Part shown: one piece after another, positions 47,682 through 58,479 of the stretch | Layout: every line of letters starts with the position of its first letter | How positions within the stretch are numbered: position 1 is the first letter of the stretch | Origin: Providencia sp. | Lineage (GTDB): Bacteria; Pseudomonadota; Gammaproteobacteria; Enterobacterales; Enterobacteriaceae | DNA length: 64,000 bases | NCBI RefSeq assembly: GCF_003533305.1 | Contig: NZ_DOEH01000014.1 | Span: 11,882-75,881, forward strand | Direction: 5' to 3' | Made by a program: the position numbers and the translations under genes | Notes under the pieces: model-generated | Database searches by the model: none | Told to the model about the DNA's origin: nothing | What the model saw: only the letters and a program-made list of their open reading frames with translations

Positions 47682-48857
47682 TTATTTAGCTGAATAAGCT
47701 TGTAATTCTGTTAAACAAAAGTGTTCGACCATCTGACTTATCAATTGGCGAGTGGGCTCGATAAATTGCATATCGATAAATTCATCTGGCTGATGGGCTT
47801 GTTCTATTGAGCCTGGCCCCAAAACGAGCGTTGGGCACAATTCTTGAATAAAAGGTGCTTCGGTACAGTAATTAACGGTATCGGCTCTTTGCCCCAGCAA
47901 CTGCTCAATCACCACAACCATTTTGTGATCTGTTGGACATTCATAGCCGGGGATTGGCGGATGCATAGGTTCAATCGCTAAACGCCCTGGCCATCTAGCT
48001 TTAACGGGTTCTAATGCCTCATTTAGCAGGTCATCAATATCTTGGAGTGTTAAACCTGGTAGTGGGCGGATATCCATATGTAATTCACAGCAACCACAAA
48101 TTCGGTTTGCCGCATCACCGCCATGAATATGACCAAAGTTCATCGTAGGATAAGGAATGACAAACGCTGGATTATTAAAACGCTCTCTTAACGTTGTTCT
48201 CAGTGTCATGAGATGCGAAATAGATTCATGCATTAAGTCGATAGCATTCACACCACGGTCAGGATCACTTGAGTGACCCGATTGCCCCGTAATACGGATA
48301 GCATTGGAAAGATGGCCTTTATGTGCACGTATTGGTTGTAGCGATGTGGGTTCACCAATAATAGCAAAGTCTGGGCGCAGCGCAGTGCTTGCCGCAAAAT
48401 AGCGAGCGCCAGCCATAGAGGTTTCTTCATCTGCGGTCGCTAATATATGAAGAGGGCGTTTGAGTTGAGTTAAATCAACATCACGTAATGCATCAAGAAT
48501 AAAGGCAAAAAAGCCTTTCATATCCGCAGTCCCTAAACCATATAGCTTGCCATCGTGTTCAGTTAACTCAAATGGATTTCTTGTCCAACGCCCATCATCA
48601 AATGGAACGGTATCGGTATGGCCACATAACATTAGCCCACCATTTCCCTCACCAATTGAGGCGAGAAGATTATATTTATCTCGTGTATCGGGAACGGGTT
48701 GGATATTTACAGAAAATCCGAGTGTTTCGAACCAACCGCCGAGTAACTCAATAAGGGCTTTATTGCTCTGATCAAGATGAGAATCAGTCGCACTAATCGA
48801 CGGAATGGCAATTAATTGACGATAAATCTCAATAAATGCAGGTAATTTAATATTCAC
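47682..48857 (-). CDS. argE: N-acetylornithine deacetylase
   Basis: A 391-residue M20-family zinc amidase (E. coli 383 aa) releasing ornithine from N-acetylornithine. The metal ligands sit in [13 protein letters not shown] (His), [13 protein letters not shown] (Asp), [13 protein letters not shown] (catalytic and ligand Glu pair), and near the C-terminal [17 protein letters not shown] (His). The start codon is GTG at 48857 ([15 protein letters not shown] aligns with E. coli MKNKLPPFIEIYRAL), with AAGG 9 bases upstream. It is divergent from argC across a shared ARG-box operator. Confidence 0.96.
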   Translation of the reverse strand: MNIKLPAFIEIYRQLIAIPSISATDSHLDQSNKALIELLGGWFETLGFSVNIQPVPDTRDKYNLLASIGEGNGGLMLCGHTDTVPFDDGRWTRNPFELTEHDGKLYGLGTADMKGFFAFILDALRDVDLTQLKRPLHILATADEETSMAGARYFAASTALRPDFAIIGEPTSLQPIRAHKGHLSNAIRITGQSGHSSDPDRGVNAIDLMHESISHLMTLRTTLRERFNNPAFVIPYPTMNFGHIHGGDAANRICGCCELHMDIRPLPGLTLQDIDDLLNEALEPVKARWPGRLAIEPMHPPIPGYECPTDHKMVVVIEQLLGQRADTVNYCTEAPFIQELCPTLVLGPGSIEQAHQPDEFIDMQFIEPTRQLISQMVEHFCLTELQAYSAK

Positions 48858-48882
48858 TGTTGACAGCCTTTATCCATAATAG

Positions 48883-48921
48883 TATCAATATTCATGCACT
48901 TTATTTGAATAAAAATACACA
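48883..48921. promoter_or_regulatory. Pair of ARG boxes in the argE/argC divergent operator
   Basis: Two 18-bp boxes three bases apart. TTTGAATAAAAATACACA (48904-48921) misses the ArgR consensus by one base; TATCAATATTCATGCACT (48883-48900) misses by about three. The 3-bp spacing is that of ArgR hexamer sites. Confidence 0.85.
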
Positions 48922-48959
48922 TTAAACTGTTTGGGTCACGAGTACAAGGTAGAATACTT

Positions 48960-49964
48960 ATGTTGAACGCACTCATTATCGGGGCTAGTGGCTATACTGG
49001 CGCAGAATTAGCCGCTTATTTGCAACGTCATCCTGAAATTAATCTTCAAGGATTGATGGTTTCCGCACAAAGTACAGATGCAGGTAAATGCTTTTCTGAG
49101 TTATATCCTCAATATAAAGGCATTATTGAGCTTCCAGTACAGCCATTAACAGACGTCGCCGCAGCGGCACAGGGCATTGATGTTGTTTTCCTCGCAACAG
49201 CCCATGAAGTTAGCCATGACATTGCCCCTCAATTTCTTGAGGCGGGTTGTGTTGTATTCGACCTCTCGGGTGCTTATCGTGTGCAAGATGCCGCTTTCTA
49301 TCCTGAGTATTACGGTTTTGAACATACAAATACTGAGTGGCTAATGCAAGCAGTTTACGGTTTAGCTGAGTGGCAAGCTGAAAAAATCAGCCAAGCACAG
49401 CTTATTGCTGTACCCGGATGCTACCCAACAGTGTCTCAATTAGCGCTTAAACCGCTGATTGAGGCTAATTTGCTTGATGACGATATGTGGCCAGTTATTA
49501 ATGCGACAAGTGGTGTATCGGGCGCAGGGCGTAAAGCATCGATGGCGAATAGCTTTTGTGAAGTTAGCTTACAGCCTTATGGTATTTTCACGCATCGTCA
49601 TCAACCTGAAATTGCGACACATTTGGGCAGAGAGGTTATTTTTACGCCACATTTAGGTAATTTTGCCCGTGGCATACTGGCAACGATTACTTGTAAAGTG
49701 AAGCCCGGTGTAACTGCTGAGCAAATTAGCCAAACGTTTAAAACTGCTTATCAAGATAAACCTCTTGTGCGTTTATATGATAAGGGTGTTCCAGCCCTAA
49801 AATCGGTTGTTGGAACACCATTTTGTGATATTGGCTTTGCTTTGAAAGGTGAACATCTAATCTTAGTTGGAACAGAAGATAACCTATTAAAAGGTGCTGC
49901 TGCGCAAGCTGTTCAGTGCATGAATATTCGTTTCGGTTTTAATGAAACTCAGTCATTACTTTAA
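48960..49964 (+). CDS. argC: N-acetyl-gamma-glutamyl-phosphate reductase
   Basis: A 334-residue enzyme, the E. coli length, reducing the acyl phosphate to the semialdehyde with NADPH. The N-terminal dinucleotide fold is [15 protein letters not shown]; the catalytic Cys is in [19 protein letters not shown] near residue 155; [10 protein letters not shown] and the His in [16 protein letters not shown] complete the site. First gene of argCBGH; argB follows after 38 bases. Confidence 0.97.
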   Translation: MLNALIIGASGYTGAELAAYLQRHPEINLQGLMVSAQSTDAGKCFSELYPQYKGIIELPVQPLTDVAAAAQGIDVVFLATAHEVSHDIAPQFLEAGCVVFDLSGAYRVQDAAFYPEYYGFEHTNTEWLMQAVYGLAEWQAEKISQAQLIAVPGCYPTVSQLALKPLIEANLLDDDMWPVINATSGVSGAGRKASMANSFCEVSLQPYGIFTHRHQPEIATHLGREVIFTPHLGNFARGILATITCKVKPGVTAEQISQTFKTAYQDKPLVRLYDKGVPALKSVVGTPFCDIGFALKGEHLILVGTEDNLLKGAAAQAVQCMNIRFGFNETQSLL

Positions 49965-50002
49965 TGCTCTTATGGGCAAGAATTAATTAAGGATAAAACC
50001 CC

Positions 50003-50779
50003 ATGCAACCATTAGTGATTAAATTGGGCGGTGTGCTACTCGATAGTGAGGAAGCGCTTGAAAGATTATTTACTGCTATTCAAACCTATCGTCAGGCTCA
50101 TCAGCGGGAACTGGTGATTGTGCATGGTGGTGGCTGCCTAGTTGACGAGTTAATGCAAAAACTGCAATTACCTGTGATGAAAAAGCAAGGGTTACGTGTG
50201 ACGCCTGCTGACCAAATTGACATTATTACGGGTGCACTTGCGGGTACCGCTAATAAAACACTATTGGCATGGGCGATAAAGTATCAGTTACAAGCCGTGG
50301 GTTTATCGTTAGGTGATGGCCAAAGTGCCGTGGTTACCCAAATAAATGATGAGTTAGGCCATGTAGGTAGCGCAAAACCTGGCGATGCAACATTATTAAA
50401 ACTGCTTCTTTCTGCAGGGTATATGCCGATCATTAGCTCTATCGGCGTGACCAAAGAAGGTTTATTGATGAATGTTAATGCGGATCAAGCTGCAACCGCG
50501 ATTGCACAAGTCTTGAATGCGGATCTTGTTTTACTCTCGGATGTTAGTGGCATTCTTGATGGTAAAGGTCAAAAAATTGATGAAATGACGACGAGTAAAG
50601 CGCAGAAGTTAATTGACCAAGGCATTATTACTGATGGAATGATCGTAAAAGTGAATGCTGCACTTGATGCTGCGGCAACATTGCAGCGTCCTGTCGATAT
50701 TGCAAGCTGGCGTCATGCGGAGCAACTTCCTGCGTTGTTTAATGGAACAGCGATCGGAACACGAATTTTGGCATCATAA
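50003..50779 (+). CDS. argB: Acetylglutamate kinase
   Basis: A 258-residue amino-acid kinase (E. coli ArgB 258 aa) phosphorylating N-acetylglutamate. [16 protein letters not shown] opens the fold with the catalytic Lys, [14 protein letters not shown] is the acetylglutamate pocket, and [17 protein letters not shown] plus [10 protein letters not shown] carry the ATP site with catalytic Asp and Lys. It lacks the N-terminal helix of arginine-inhibited kinases, as in E. coli. Preceded by AAGGA. Confidence 0.97.
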   Translation: MQPLVIKLGGVLLDSEEALERLFTAIQTYRQAHQRELVIVHGGGCLVDELMQKLQLPVMKKQGLRVTPADQIDIITGALAGTANKTLLAWAIKYQLQAVGLSLGDGQSAVVTQINDELGHVGSAKPGDATLLKLLLSAGYMPIISSIGVTKEGLLMNVNADQAATAIAQVLNADLVLLSDVSGILDGKGQKIDEMTTSKAQKLIDQGIITDGMIVKVNAALDAAATLQRPVDIASWRHAEQLPALFNGTAIGTRILAS

Positions 50780-50846
50780 ATTGACGTATTAGTACGTTAA
50801 CTGATGAATTAAATAATTAATTAAGCGGAATTGGGATAGGTAAGTT

Positions 50847-52064
50847 ATGAAAAAGGGCATTAAAAAAATCGTTTTGGCATACTCCGGTGGACTCGATACA
50901 TCAGCAATCATTCCATGGTTGAAAGAAAATTATGATGAATGTGAAGTTATTGCTTTTGTTGCAGATGTTGGCCAAGACAGAGAAGAGTTAGTCGGCGTAG
51001 AGCAAAAAGCATTGCAGTCAGGCGCATCTGAGTGCTATATCGTTGATTTACGCGAAGAATTCATTAAAGAGTACATTTATCCAGTGCTGAAAACAGGTGC
51101 GCTGTATGAAGGCAGCTACCTACTCGGTACTTCAATGGCTCGTCCTATCATTGCTAAAGCACAGGTTGAAATTGCATTAAAAGTCGGTGCGGATGCCGTT
51201 GCTCATGGCGCCACAGGTAAAGGTAATGACCAAGTCCGTTTTGAAAGTACGTATACTGCATTAGCGCCACAGTTACAGGTAGTTGCACCATGGCGTGAGT
51301 GGGATTTACGTTCCCGTGAAGCACTGCTGGATTATCTAAAAGTGCGTAATATTCCAACTACAGCGAGCCTTGAAAAAATTTATAGCCGTGATGAAAATGC
51401 ATGGCATATTTCAACAGAAGGCGGTGTATTAGAAAGTACTTGGAATGCCGCGAACCAAGATTGTTGGGTATGGACCGTATCCCCAGAAGATGCACCAGAT
51501 GAAGCTGAATTAGTGACTGTTGGTGTTAAACAAGGTGAAGTGGTTTCAGTTAATGGTAAAACGCTTTCTCCATTAGGTTGTTTAGAAACACTAAATAGCT
51601 TAGGTGCGAAACATGGTGTTGGCCGTATTGATATCGTTGAAAACCGTTTAGTGGGGATGAAATCACGTGGGTGTTATGAAACCCCTGGTGGCACTATCAT
51701 GATGGCGGCATTACGTGGTATTGAGCAACTTGTTTTAGACCGTGATAGCTTCAAATGGCGTGAACAGTTAGGTCTTGAAATGTCATATGTTGTTTATGAT
51801 GGACGTTGGTTCGCACCATTGCGTCATTCATTACAAGCTGCTGCAGAATCATTAGCGCAAGATGTGACAGGTGAAGTTGTTCTGAAATTGTACAAAGGTC
51901 AAGTGACTGCAATCCAGAAGAAAGCAGATAAAAGCTTATATTCTGAAGAGTTTGCAACTTTTGGTGAGGATGATGTTTACGATCACAGCCATGCTGGCGG
52001 TTTTATTCGTTTATATTCATTATCGTCACGTATCCGTGCATTGAAAGAACAAAACAAAGCATAA
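50847..52064 (+). CDS. argG: Argininosuccinate synthase
   Basis: A 405-residue type I synthase joining citrulline and aspartate with ATP. The P-loop pyrophosphatase motif is [39 protein letters not shown] and [10 protein letters not shown] are family signatures. Its place between argB and argH (argCBGH) differs from E. coli, where argG is elsewhere, but is common in related enterics. The E. coli ArgG belongs to a longer, roughly 447-residue subgroup, so this is a different ArgG lineage. An ATAGG site precedes the ATG. A 67-base gap to argB holds only a weak ARG-like sequence. Confidence 0.95.
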   Translation: MKKGIKKIVLAYSGGLDTSAIIPWLKENYDECEVIAFVADVGQDREELVGVEQKALQSGASECYIVDLREEFIKEYIYPVLKTGALYEGSYLLGTSMARPIIAKAQVEIALKVGADAVAHGATGKGNDQVRFESTYTALAPQLQVVAPWREWDLRSREALLDYLKVRNIPTTASLEKIYSRDENAWHISTEGGVLESTWNAANQDCWVWTVSPEDAPDEAELVTVGVKQGEVVSVNGKTLSPLGCLETLNSLGAKHGVGRIDIVENRLVGMKSRGCYETPGGTIMMAALRGIEQLVLDRDSFKWREQLGLEMSYVVYDGRWFAPLRHSLQAAAESLAQDVTGEVVLKLYKGQVTAIQKKADKSLYSEEFATFGEDDVYDHSHAGGFIRLYSLSSRIRALKEQNKA

Positions 52065-52084
52065 AAAATCGCGTTAATGTAATA

Positions 52085-52110
52085 CCCCGACTGCGGTTTT
52101 GCGGTCGGGG
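52085..52110 (+). other. GC-rich hairpin in the argG-argH gap
   Basis: Stem CCCCGACTGC/GCGGTCGGGG (one G-U pair), loop GGTTTT, followed by GCAAAACTTA rather than a T run, so termination should be weak; mRNA processing or partial attenuation is possible. Confidence 0.65.
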
Positions 52111-52146
52111 GCAAAACTTATTTTATCAATCAGGTAGGGATTAGTT

Positions 52147-53523
52147 ATGGCACTTTGGGGTGGACGTTTTAGTCAGGAAGCCGATCAGCGGTTTAAACAA
52201 TTTAATGATTCATTGCGTTTTGATTATCGCTTAGCGCAACAAGACATTATCGGCTCAGTGGCATGGTCAAAAGCGTTAGTCACAGTAGGTGTTCTGTCTA
52301 ATAGTGAACAACAATCTTTAGAGCAAGCGCTCAATGCATTATTGAAAGAAGTTCAAGATAATCCTGAAATTGTGCTGCAAAGTGATGCAGAAGATATCCA
52401 CAGTTGGGTAGAAGGCAAACTGATTGATAAAGTCGGCGATTTAGGTAAAAAATTACATACGGGTCGTAGCCGTAATGACCAAGTTGCCACTGATTTAAAA
52501 TTGTGGTGTAAAGATCAAGTGGCGTTACTCCTCGAAGCTGTGAATGAGTTACAGCAAGCATTGGTGATAACTGCTGAAAATAATCAAGATGCCGTTATGC
52601 CTGGGTACACACATTTACAGCGCGCACAACCGGTGACATTTGCGCATTGGTGCATGGCCTATAGTGAAATGTTGGCACGTGATGAAAGCCGCTTGCAAGA
52701 TACACTAAAACGTTTAGATGTAAGTCCTCTCGGTTGTGGTGCTTTAGCAGGAACGGCTTATGATATTGACCGTGAACAACTTGCACAGTGGTTAGGCTTT
52801 TCATCTGCAACACGTAATAGCCTTGATACGGTCTCTGATAGAGACCATGTACTTGAATTATTATCAGATGCCAGCATTGGTATGGTCCACTTATCGCGTT
52901 TCGCTGAAGATCTAATCTTCTTTAATAGTGGTGAAGCTGGGTTTGTCGAGCTTTCGGATAAAGTGACCTCTGGTTCATCACTAATGCCTCAAAAGAAAAA
53001 TCCAGATGCATTAGAGCTTATTCGTGGTAAATGTGGCCGTGTACAAGGTGCGCTTACCGGTATGATGATGACCTTGAAAGGTTTACCGCTGGCTTATAAT
53101 AAAGACATGCAAGAAGACAAAGAGGGGCTATTTGATGCCCTTGATACCTGGTTAGATTGCATGCACATGGCGGCATTAGTTTTAGACGGTATTCAAATTC
53201 GTCGTGGACGCTGTGAAGATGCGGCAAAACAAGGTTATGCGAATGCAACAGAGCTTGCTGACTACTTAGTTGCGAAGGGAATTCCATTTCGTGAAGCGCA
53301 CCATATTGTAGGTGAAGCAGTTGTAACCGCAATCGGGCAAGGAAAAGCTTTAGAGGAGATGGCGCTGAGTGATTTGCAAAAATTCAGTGATACAATTCAG
53401 TTAGATGTGTATGAGGTTCTATCGCTACAATCGTGTTTAGATAAAAGGCTTGCTAAAGGTGGGGTATCTCAGAAACAAGTTGCGAATGCAATTGCAGATG
53501 CGAAAATTCGCTTGGGTTTGTAG
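52147..53523 (+). CDS. argH: Argininosuccinate lyase
   Basis: A 458-residue fumarase/aspartase-superfamily lyase (E. coli 457 aa) splitting argininosuccinate to arginine and fumarate. [23 protein letters not shown] begins as in E. coli; [34 protein letters not shown] (with the catalytic His) and the mobile signature loop [20 protein letters not shown] (catalytic Ser) are intact. Last gene of argCBGH; GGTAGGG precedes its ATG. Confidence 0.97.
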   Translation: MALWGGRFSQEADQRFKQFNDSLRFDYRLAQQDIIGSVAWSKALVTVGVLSNSEQQSLEQALNALLKEVQDNPEIVLQSDAEDIHSWVEGKLIDKVGDLGKKLHTGRSRNDQVATDLKLWCKDQVALLLEAVNELQQALVITAENNQDAVMPGYTHLQRAQPVTFAHWCMAYSEMLARDESRLQDTLKRLDVSPLGCGALAGTAYDIDREQLAQWLGFSSATRNSLDTVSDRDHVLELLSDASIGMVHLSRFAEDLIFFNSGEAGFVELSDKVTSGSSLMPQKKNPDALELIRGKCGRVQGALTGMMMTLKGLPLAYNKDMQEDKEGLFDALDTWLDCMHMAALVLDGIQIRRGRCEDAAKQGYANATELADYLVAKGIPFREAHHIVGEAVVTAIGQGKALEEMALSDLQKFSDTIQLDVYEVLSLQSCLDKRLAKGGVSQKQVANAIADAKIRLGL

Positions 53524-53547
53524 CGCGTATTATTGAGTAAAAAATGG

Positions 53548-53566
53548 GGGGTAGCATGGCTACCCC
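53548..53566. terminator. Terminator between argH and the fimbrial-like gene
   Basis: Stem GGGGTAGC/GCTACCCC with loop ATG; on the minus strand it is followed by CATTTTTTACTC, a good terminator tail, and it may also end argH. Confidence 0.8.
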
Positions 53567-53588
53567 AATTCCCATAACGCTTTTATTA

Positions 53589-53942
53589 TTAGATATATTT
53601 GATTGTTAACATACCTAATTGTTTTTGTTCATCTATCCAGTTATAAGAATATTCACCTCTGCCACTATTGATTACTTGCCAGCCTTTAGTTTGTGTCACT
53701 TTTTTAATATCTAAATGGTTGCTAGTCATATCTGCGTTATCATCAAGGCAATTAAGTGTAATTTGTTTGTTATTAATTTCATTAAGGCACGGCGGTTGAA
53801 CAATAGCACCACTGAAATGAATAACGCCAGTGTGCTCATCATTAGATGCGTGCGCATTAATAGACATAAATGTAGGAACTAACAATAGGGCTGCTAATGC
53901 ACCAACAAATGTTTTTTTAGTCATTGATAGTAAATTTTTCAT
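53589..53942 (-). CDS. Small exported fimbrial-subunit-like protein
   Basis: A 117-residue protein with a signal peptide ending INAHA|SND. The mature start HTGVIHFSGAIVQPPCLNE resembles the first strand of chaperone-usher pilins (G-x-I-x-F-x-G-x-I-V-x-x-x-C), and a second cysteine (LNCLDD) could pair with the first as in type 1 pilins. At about 87 mature residues it is much shorter than a real pilin (about 150), and there is no chaperone, usher or other pilin gene beside it. AGGA lies 8 bases before the ATG. It may be a stand-alone pilin-like exported protein or a remnant of a fimbrial operon. Function not known. Confidence 0.65.
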   Translation of the reverse strand: MKNLLSMTKKTFVGALAALLLVPTFMSINAHASNDEHTGVIHFSGAIVQPPCLNEINNKQITLNCLDDNADMTSNHLDIKKVTQTKGWQVINSGRGEYSYNWIDEQKQLGMLTIKYI

Positions 53943-55496
53943 AATAGTATCCTTTGGCTGATTTATAGATAATCAACTTGCTGTATGTTTGAATGAATGA
54001 AACGAAATATTCTATTAATAAATACTGTTTTTAATTAAGTTCTCACAATGTCGTGTATGGGATGAATTATAAATTAAAAAACCTTCTAAAGGTGTAAACT
54101 GTAAAGGTAAAATGTGTGCAAATATAATCATAATCTATTATTAATCTACTATTGCCATAGATCGGAATTATGATGTAAATTTTACAAAACTCTAAATAGT
54201 TGGCCTTTTTGGTATTAAATATCCTTAAATCTCTATTTGAATCTGGTTTTTGTTGGTTTAATCTGCTGATTGATTTTTTTTGGCCATGGCCATTTAATGA
54301 CTATCAAAATGTGAAGTCTTTAGATTAAGTTAAGATTTTTAATTTATTTTTATATAAAAACTTACAAAGTTTAATCAAGAATGAAAGCAAATATAACAAG
54401 ATGTTTCTGGCGCTCTAGTATTTAAACGTATATTGGTTATATTGATAGATATAGCTGCCCTCACAAGATAATAATATTATCTTCTATAATAAAAATTAAA
54501 GGAAAGTGTGTCAGTATCATTGCAAATAACTATTTATTTTTTCATTTTCTATAATTTATTTATTGTGCATTGTATTTTTAGCGTGATTATCTTATCCCCA
54601 TTTCTCTGGGTTCATTTCAAGTTAGATTTTTAGACGAGTATTTGAGTTACTCAATATTACAATGTGGTCATAGCTAAAATGTATTACGCATTTTTGTTGT
54701 TATACTACTTTGAGGTATCACATATGGCTGATTATCTAAGTAACGAAATTCAATGTTGCTGTATTTTTCACAAGTCGAATTTGAATATTCTGTAATATAC
54801 TTATTGATAATAGTGATGAAGAGAGGATTGATGATTTTTTAGCGGTTGTCATAACATTTTCTCCTTAGCTGTATTATTACTGATGAATAAGCTCTTAAAG
54901 AAGTTGTTAAATGGTATTTATAAGTATTAAAACTGATGGTTATCTCATTTCTGCTCTTGTTATATTATATTTATTATTTACGTTATTTTAAACTTATTCA
55001 ACTGTAAAATAGTTTAAAAATGTGTATAAAATTCTTAAAAATTAGCTTTGATAGTTATATTAACCAGTGTGTAATATTTAGTTAGCCTTGATGATTTCAA
55101 TGCTAGTCTTATATATCATTAAATGAATAACTTGATGTACTATCAGACTAGTTCGCATTCTATTGAAATATATAGCGTTGGTTTTTTAATCTGAATTCAG
55201 TCTTTAAAAGATCATATTTAGGTCTTTTATACCTGCTGATATATGTTAAGTAGTCTTTATGATTTGAGGTGAGATGTTAAACGAACGTATGAAAGTTAGA
55301 TGACGCATTTTGTTTCCAATTATTACAAATTGTTTCTTAATAAGGTGTTTAATTGTGTTTAAAGAGGTAATTTAGGTATATTCATCGATATATTAATAGA
55401 TAAAACAAAACAATATCGTTATAGTGATTGGTATTATCTATCTATCTTTATTTAGATTTGCCTAAGAATAAACGAAAGGACGAGAAGAAAAAAGAT
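53943..55496. other. 1.5 kb AT-rich region between the fimbrial-like gene and oxyR
   Basis: I see no gene longer than a few dozen codons. A 23-codon frame at 54724-54795 has a good GAGG binding site. In E. coli the OxyS RNA is encoded divergently next to oxyR; I could not recognise it here (no GGATCCG-type terminator hairpin). The region is far longer than in E. coli and may hold decayed genes. Confidence 0.5.
54724..54795 (+). CDS. Possible 23-residue small protein
   Basis: ATG with GAGG eight bases upstream; the product MADYLSNEIQCCCIFHKSNL plus three residues has three consecutive cysteines. In AT-rich DNA such frames arise by chance, so this is only a candidate. Confidence 0.2.
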   Translation: MADYLSNEIQCCCIFHKSNLNIL

Positions 55497-56408
55497 ATGA
55501 ATATTCGAGATTTGGAATACTTAGTAGCACTCGCCGAACACAAACATTTTAGACGTGCCGCGGACTCTTGCCATGTAAGCCAACCTACATTAAGTGGCCA
55601 AATCCGTAAGCTAGAAGATGAGCTCGGTGTGATGCTCTTAGAAAGAACCAGTCGTAAAGTTCTTTTCACCCAGCAAGGATTACTTCTTGTCGAACAAGCT
55701 AGAACGATTTTGCGAGAGATAAAAGTTTTGCAGGAAATGGCTGCATTGCAGGGGGAAAGTATGTCTGGTCCTCTGCATATAGGTTTGATTCCAACCGTTG
55801 CTCCTTACCTTTTACCTCATATTATTCCGCAATTACACCAAGCTCATCCAAAACTTGAAATTTATTTACATGAAGCACAGACGCAGCAACTGCTTGCTCA
55901 GCTTGATAGTGGTAAATTAGATTGTGTGATTTTAGCTCAAGTGAAAGAAACAGATCCTTTTATTGTCGTTCCTTTATTTGAGGAGCCAATGAAACTCGCT
56001 ATATATGAAAGCCATCCATGGCATGATCGCAATACGATTGAAATGAGCGAGCTCGCGGGTGAAAAATTACTTATGTTAGAAGATGGCCATTGTCTGCGTG
56101 ATCAAGCGATGGGTTTTTGTTTTCAGGCAGGGGCAAAGGAAGATACTCATTTCAGAGCAACGAGTTTAGAAACTTTAAGGAATATGGTTGCAGCAGGCAG
56201 TGGTATAACACTATTACCTGATTTAGCCGTACCTAATGAAGCTTGTCGTGATGGTGTTTGCTATTTAAATTGTGTTGAGCCAGAACCTAAACGCACTATC
56301 GTTTTAGTTTATCGACCAGGTTCACCATTGCGTGGACGTTATGATCAACTCGCTGAAACTATTTATAAATCAATGGATGAATACTATAAAAATAAAATCT
56401 ATTTATAA
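55497..56408 (+). CDS. oxyR: Hydrogen-peroxide sensor/regulator OxyR
   Basis: A 303-residue LysR regulator (E. coli OxyR 305 aa). The N-terminal helix-turn-helix segment MNIRDLEYLVALAEHKHFRRAADSCHVSQPTLSGQI is near-identical. The redox cysteines are in GHCLRDQAMGFCFQAGA, at the 199 and 208 positions of E. coli, and TSLETLRNMVAAGSGITLLP is intact. Oxidation by peroxide makes the Cys199-Cys208 disulfide and activates catalase, Dps and other genes. I chose ATG 55497 rather than the in-frame start at 55428, whose 23 extra residues are not homologous. It is convergent with sthA across a shared terminator. Confidence 0.96.
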   Translation: MNIRDLEYLVALAEHKHFRRAADSCHVSQPTLSGQIRKLEDELGVMLLERTSRKVLFTQQGLLLVEQARTILREIKVLQEMAALQGESMSGPLHIGLIPTVAPYLLPHIIPQLHQAHPKLEIYLHEAQTQQLLAQLDSGKLDCVILAQVKETDPFIVVPLFEEPMKLAIYESHPWHDRNTIEMSELAGEKLLMLEDGHCLRDQAMGFCFQAGAKEDTHFRATSLETLRNMVAAGSGITLLPDLAVPNEACRDGVCYLNCVEPEPKRTIVLVYRPGSPLRGRYDQLAETIYKSMDEYYKNKIYL

Positions 56409-56448
56409 AATAAATGGAAAATGATAAATATCAGCGTAATAACAATTA

Positions 56449-56469
56449 TAGCCGGAGAATATCCGGCTA
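56449..56469. terminator. Bidirectional terminator between oxyR and sthA
   Basis: TAGCCGGA/TCCGGCTA stem with loop GAATA between convergent stops; tails are AT-rich but lack long T runs. Confidence 0.7.
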
Positions 56470-56503
56470 AATTTATGGTGTTATTTACATTAATCAGCAA
56501 AGC

Positions 56504-57901
56504 CTAGAATAATCGATTCAAACCATTAAGCGCTGCAACACGAAAAGCTTCAGCCATAGTTGGATAGTTGAATGTAGTATTCACAAAGTATTCGATGGTA
56601 TTTCCTTCACCTTTTTGTTCCATAATCGCTTGGCCGATATGAATAATCTCAGCCGCCCGTTCACCAAAGCAATGAATACCTAGAATCTGCAATGTTTCTC
56701 TATGAAATAGAATTTTTAAGCTGCCAACATTCATACCTGCAATTTGAGCACGTGCTAAATGTTTAAATTGAGCGCGGCCAACTTCATAAGGTATTTTCAT
56801 TGCAGTCAGTTGCTGCTCTGTTTTACCTACGGAGCTAATTTCAGGAATGGTGTAAATACCGGTTGGAATATCTTCAACCAAATGCGCATTACCTAAACCA
56901 CAAGTAATCGCTCGGGCTGCAATTCTGCCTTGATCGTAAGCTGCGGATGCTAAACTTGGATAACCAATAACATCGCCAACAGCATAGATATGTTCATTAG
57001 TCGTGCGATAAGCGTGATCTACTTTGACTAAACCGCGACTATCTGCATCAATTCCAACATTCGCTAGGCCTAAACCATCAGTATTACCAGTGCGTCCGTT
57101 GGCATAAAGTAAACAATCCGCTTTTACTTTTTTGCCTGACTTAAGATGCACAATAACGCCATCTTCTACACCTTCAATTTTTTCATATTCTTCATTATGG
57201 CGTATAACAACGCCACTATTCCAAAAATGATAAGACAAGGCGTCTGACATTTCTTGATCAAGGAATGCCAGCAAATTATCGCGAGTATTAATTAAGTCAA
57301 CTTTAACGCCTAATCCACGAAAAATAGATGCATACTCACAGCCAATGACGCCTGCACCATAAATAATGACGTGGCGTGGCTCATGTGTCAGGTTGAGAAT
57401 AGTATCGCTGTTATAGATTCGGGAATGGTTGAAATCGACATCTGAAGGGCAATAAGGGCGAGATCCAGTCGCAATAATAATTTTATCTGCATTTAGGACA
57501 TCACAACTGCCATCGGTATAGCGAACACTAACATGTTGATCATCAATGAAAGTCGCTTCACCAGAGAACATATGGCAACCATTGCGTTCATAAAACCCTT
57601 GGCGCATGCGTGTTTGTTGGCTAATGACCGTTTCAGCATGTTTTAGAATTTCAGCAAAAGAAGAGCGCAAGCTACGAGAGTTATCGCTATAAAGCGGGTT
57701 TTGATTAAATTCGATAATTCGACTAACGGCGTGACGGAGTGATTTCGAGGGGATAGTTCCCCAGTGGGTGCAGCCGCCGCCGACATTATTGTAACGTTCT
57801 ATAACAGCAACGTTTTTTCCTTGTTTCACGAGCCCCATGGCGGCGCCTTCACCACCAGGACCAGAGCCAATGACAATTGCATCAAAATGGGTGTGTTGCA
57901 T
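56504..57901 (-). CDS. sthA: Soluble pyridine nucleotide transhydrogenase
   Basis: A 465-residue flavoprotein (E. coli SthA 466 aa) that moves hydride between NADPH and NAD+, mainly consuming excess NADPH. The FAD motif is [14 protein letters not shown] at residues 10-23. The segment [18 protein letters not shown] has one Cys with Thr in place of the second redox Cys of the disulfide reductases, which is typical of SthA. The NAD(P) motif is [41 protein letters not shown] follows. Its upstream region is shared with fabR and contains an ERIC variant and an 8-bp repeat array. Confidence 0.97.
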   Translation of the reverse strand: MQHTHFDAIVIGSGPGGEGAAMGLVKQGKNVAVIERYNNVGGGCTHWGTIPSKSLRHAVSRIIEFNQNPLYSDNSRSLRSSFAEILKHAETVISQQTRMRQGFYERNGCHMFSGEATFIDDQHVSVRYTDGSCDVLNADKIIIATGSRPYCPSDVDFNHSRIYNSDTILNLTHEPRHVIIYGAGVIGCEYASIFRGLGVKVDLINTRDNLLAFLDQEMSDALSYHFWNSGVVIRHNEEYEKIEGVEDGVIVHLKSGKKVKADCLLYANGRTGNTDGLGLANVGIDADSRGLVKVDHAYRTTNEHIYAVGDVIGYPSLASAAYDQGRIAARAITCGLGNAHLVEDIPTGIYTIPEISSVGKTEQQLTAMKIPYEVGRAQFKHLARAQIAGMNVGSLKILFHRETLQILGIHCFGERAAEIIHIGQAIMEQKGEGNTIEYFVNTTFNYPTMAEAFRVAALNGLNRLF

Positions 57902-57981
57902 GAGATAAGACCTGCTCTAAAAACAAAATGACAACAATATGTTATCATTAGTCGCATATTTAACCTAATATCCCTTTTTTC

Positions 57982-58092
57982 TTATTGCCTTTCGCTCCGT
58001 CACTTTGTTGGCTACATTCGTTCACTCTAGTCACGTAGTTATCTACGTTCCCAGAGATTCACTCTTTTGCCGCCTCGCGACGAAACGAAATT
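57982..58092. repeat. Divergent ERIC element between sthA and fabR
   Basis: The core TTGTTGGCTACATTCGTTCACTC, a CACGTAGTTATCTACG palindrome and GCCGCCT follow ERIC, but the outer arms (CCTTTCGCTCCGTC / GACGAAACGAAA) have changed in step from the usual TTCAAG arms. Confidence 0.75.
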
Positions 58093-58152
58093 CAAGAGAA
58101 AAAGATTTGTTAGGGTTTTTTAATTCGAAATTCTTAGAGGAAATAATTTTTA

Positions 58153-58248
58153 GTGAAAAAGTGAAAAAGTGAAAAAGTGAAAAAGTGAAAAAGTGAAAAA
58201 GTGAAAAAGTGAAAAAGTGAAAAAGTGAAAAAGTGAGAAAGTAAAAAT
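58153..58248. repeat. Tandem array of an 8-bp repeat
   Basis: Ten perfect copies of GTGAAAAA at 58153-58232, then two degenerate copies (GTGAGAAA, GTAAAAAT). A minus-strand open frame through it (58043-58366) encodes only a low-complexity Phe/Ser/Leu repeat and is not a gene. Confidence 0.97.
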
Positions 58249-58479
58249 ACCAAATGTATTTTTTGAGGCTATGGTTACAAGAAATAGGGTGGCGGTTGTA
58301 TAAAAAATAAATCAGGAAACTGGTTAGGCGAAATTCTGAAAATAACGAATTTATAGTAAGAATCAATTTTTCTCCAAAACAGTTTAATTATTTTCAGGTA
58401 TGCTAGATGTTAAGCTACATTTACGATTTATATCTTTGATATATGAATCGCGTTTAATGAAATAGAGATTAGGATCACC

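Noticed and set aside
50780..50846. ARG box before argG
   Set aside because: TGAAT and ATTAA half-sites are present but separated by six rather than four bases.
54281..54292. 12-bp palindrome TGGCCATGGCCA
   Set aside because: Isolated, no neighbouring promoter elements or genes; likely chance.
55390..55450. OxyR binding site upstream of oxyR
   Set aside because: ATAG and CTAT tetramers are present but not at the 10-11 base spacing of the tetrameric OxyR motif.
58153..58248. Possible CRISPR array
   Set aside because: Units are 8 bp with no spacers and no cas genes are present.
58043..58366. Minus-strand 107-codon open frame through the 8-bp repeats
   Set aside because: It encodes only a repetitive FHFFTFSL pattern produced by the tandem array and overlaps the ERIC; no binding site or homology.
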